NCBI RefSeq assembly: GCF_037042905.1
Contig: NC_087252.1
Location: forward strand, 24,571,401 to 24,635,400
Source: Lytechinus pictus
Taxonomy: Eukaryota > Echinodermata > Echinoidea > Temnopleuroida > Toxopneustidae
Length of the DNA stretch: 64,000 nucleotides
Reading direction: 5' to 3'
Below the pieces are notes generated by a model. The model was given only the letters and a program-made list of their open reading frames with translations. It made no database searches and was not told the DNA's origin. Positions within the stretch are counted from its first letter, which is position 1. Every line of letters starts with the position of its first letter. Below, in pieces: positions 61,791-64,000 of the stretch. Both the position numbers and the translations under genes were made by a program.

Positions 61791-62310
61791 AGTCTAGGCA
61801 GGCCTCGAGGCCACATTTAGCCATCCTTGGCCCCGTCCCGAGTCACATGTTCAAAGTCTATGGGAGAAGGTTTTCTCCAGTGGACTATTGACTTGGAAGT
61901 ACTGGCCTTGACTACATCCCTGCTCACGGATATTGTCAGGATTGGAATTGTTCAGCATATCCATAACCCATGATGAGATGTAATACATATATTTACAATT
62001 TATATTCAATTTTGCATTACCCCGTACGGAGCTTAACTCCCTTGTAATGTTGAACTCATCAAATGAGTGAAAATATTCCCCAAGCTACAAGTATATGAAT
62101 AACTCAGGCTTAAAGGGCCTACATGTATATTACATTTCAAAGCTAGACAGTGCAAAAAAATGATATGAATATTCACATGAAAAATTAATGCAATATCTAC
62201 AGCAAAGTGAACAGGTATCTTACACGAAAGGCTTGCTTCTACTAAAGATCACCCTTTGGAAACTTCCCCTTTCATTTCATCTACAATGCTAAATTATATA
62301 CACTTAATTG

Positions 62311-62668
62311 GTGGGTGTTTCACTAAAGGTGTTTATAAGTTATGAATCACTTTGCATGTGACTGGTGATTCTTTCTCGTGCCAAATGACATCCCTACGTA
62401 GCCGACTATAGCACCTAAGAACAGGTTCCAGTCGTGCGTGAAGTTGAGCAGGGGGGTGTTTCACAAATAGTTAAGTATGACCTAGAGTCGCACTTATATG
62501 CCGACGCGTATGATTTGAAATGCGCAATCTTATCGATCAATACGCAGTAGTGCGCATCCTCTTGGCATGATCTGACCAATGCGATCATGCCTTTTATACC
62601 GCACGCTACTCGGCATTTAAGTGCGACTCTAAGTCATACTTAAGTCTTTGTGAAACACCCCCCGGATT
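62311..62668. repeat. Foldback MITE family A, copy 6, and a related larger palindrome
   Basis: 62311-62450 is a degraded family-A copy. 62453-62668 runs from ggggggtgtttcacaaatag to ctttgtgaaacacccccc, with arms agtatgacctagagtcgcactta / taagtgcgactctaagtcata and an interior with gcgcaatctt / gtgcgcatcc. Confidence 0.8.
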
Positions 62669-63372
62669 GATGAAACATCCACCAGGTGAGACAAATACTC
62701 TGCCGTCCCATGACGAAGGGAATCAACGGGAATTAGTTCCTCAGTTAATGAGGAAAATGTGTCATTGTTTTGTGAAAATAGTTAGTTATTGGCTTTTGAA
62801 GCGTCTGTATTTCACAAATTGGTGACTATACATGTATGACTCCAAATCCTTTTGCACCATGTAGAGCATAAAGAAAATGTCCCAAAGTATGAAAAAAAGA
62901 AAATATGTTACCTTTTGTCATGAGATGGCAATGTTGATCATAATCTCCCTAATTAATAAACCTTGCTAATTGCCTTGCTAAACAATGCTAATTCCACATG
63001 TTCAGGGAGGAATTAATCGTTGTATCACTTGACAATGAGGAGAAAATTCGAATATTTCATATTTCATTTAATAAAATACAAAAGAAATAGTGAGTGGATG
63101 ACGTCATTAGTCTCCTCATTTGCATACCCACCAGGATGTGCATATAACTGTTTTGTGAAATTAAGCAAAACTTTAAAATGTCATAACTTTCTTATTTTAC
63201 ATCCAATTTTGATGAAACTTTCAGTGTTGTGCTTGTTGAATTTTTGTCTTTTTATTCAAATCAACTTTTTGTTGGGGTGGACTTGTCCTTTAAAGCTGAC
63301 CCTTACTTGTGTTTCACAATAATCCCTATGTAACCAAATTAGCACCTTTAAATATGTTCCAGACATTCATAG
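62669..63372. other. Non-coding stretch
   Basis: 63060-63300 resembles dispersed repeats (ttgatgaaactttcagtgtt; ggtggacttgtcctttaaag). The 100-codon frame at 63020 is repeat-derived. No gene recognised. Confidence 0.45.
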
Positions 63373-63684
63373 GCCCGTATTCTGAAGTCGGGTTTAACTT
63401 AAACTCAGGTTCAAAGTTGTGGTTTAAGTATGGATAGCCAATTGTTACATAAATCACTAATGGTAGAGATATCATATTTCAGCTCATTTGGCTCTCAAAT
63501 CATTCATAATTGTCTAGGAAGTATAACAAGATGATTGTCTTCACCATTGAAGAATCAGGAAAGAGCACAGTAAATTATAAGAAACATACAACTTAATAAA
63601 AATTTTGACACTTTTGGCTTCCCATAATTCTAACACAGAGTTAGACCATGGTCTAAGTTAAACTTGACTTCAGAATACGGGCCT
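63373..63684. repeat. Foldback MITE family B, copy 5
   Basis: ggcccgtattctgaagtcggg to cttgacttcagaatacgggcc; the most complete copy with about 20-bp near-perfect termini. Confidence 0.9.
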
Positions 63685-63772
63685 ATGTAACCAAATTAGC
63701 ACCTTTGAATATGTTCCAGACATTCATAAAGTCATTCCTAACTTTATGAACAGTTTCCTGAAACACCACCTG

Positions 63773-63912
63773 GGGCCTGTTTCACAAAACTTGTTATAAT
63801 GACAAAGTTGCAATAACAGTTTAAAGCTACTGAAATCATTCAATTTGGTTGGCTGATGGTAGACATGTTACAGAAAATGTGCGTATGTTATTAAAACGAA
63901 TCTCTATGAAAT
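63773..63912. repeat. Foldback repeat (ggcctgtttcacaaaacttg)
   Basis: Starts ggggcctgtttcacaaaact and ends ctctatgaaatgggaccca; relative of 9948-10105. Confidence 0.65.
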
Positions 63913-64000
63913 GGGACCCAAATCTTTCATTTTATGGTCTCTTTATTTTTGTATCCTTGTTAAATCTCAATAATCCAGTCTTAACATACATGTTGGTCCG

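Overview
The window is animal nuclear DNA, most likely from an echinoderm and probably a sea urchin. The reasons are the many short, phase-consistent exons in large introns, the crowd of short palindromic (foldback) transposons, the frequent tacatgta words, and the gene content. Species was assigned by pattern only; no database was searched.

Two cellular genes lie tail to tail. On the + strand (534-28039) is the 3' part of CEP164, the distal-appendage protein of the mother centriole. I resolve 24 coding exons, 3,687 bp, which join without a phase conflict into 1,228 residues ending at a TGA. The 5' exons, including the WW domain, lie before the window. On the - strand (55042 down to 35230) is CENATAC (CCDC84), a zinc-finger protein of the minor spliceosome. 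Eight exons give 318 residues up to the stop; only the extreme N-terminus is unresolved. The last CEP164 intron carries textbook U12-type splice signals, so it should need the minor spliceosome in which the neighbouring gene product works.

CEP164 (0.5-28 kb): introns hold ATG/GAT microsatellites just after three donors, tRNA-derived SINEs, foldback MITEs, two piggyBac-like MITEs with TTAA duplications, a hAT-like element and a Penelope-like fragment. Several exons have degenerate or near-identical tandem copies of their own splice junction beside them: six extra acceptors at 4.6-5.4 kb, several extra donors at 13.2-13.9 kb and about six at 17.4-18.3 kb.

Intergenic (28-35 kb): no gene recognised. 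It holds foldback repeats and a ~157 bp tandem element whose modules contain perfect DR1-type nuclear-receptor half-site pairs; a second copy lies in a CENATAC intron.

CENATAC (35-55 kb): one 13.4-kb intron holds a nest of repeats. A 22-bp satellite (88-bp higher-order unit) hosts a Ty3/Gypsy retrotransposon with identical 120-bp LTRs and a GTCTA target duplication. Its gag is interrupted by a 4.7-kb giant inverted-repeat element made of ~210-bp modules in mirror image. An 848-bp terminal-inverted-repeat element with a 7-bp duplication sits in the same satellite.

55-64 kb: probable 5' region of CENATAC, with foldback repeats, a nested 386-bp element, a ~71-bp-arm hairpin and simple repeats. 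No further coding exon was recognised.
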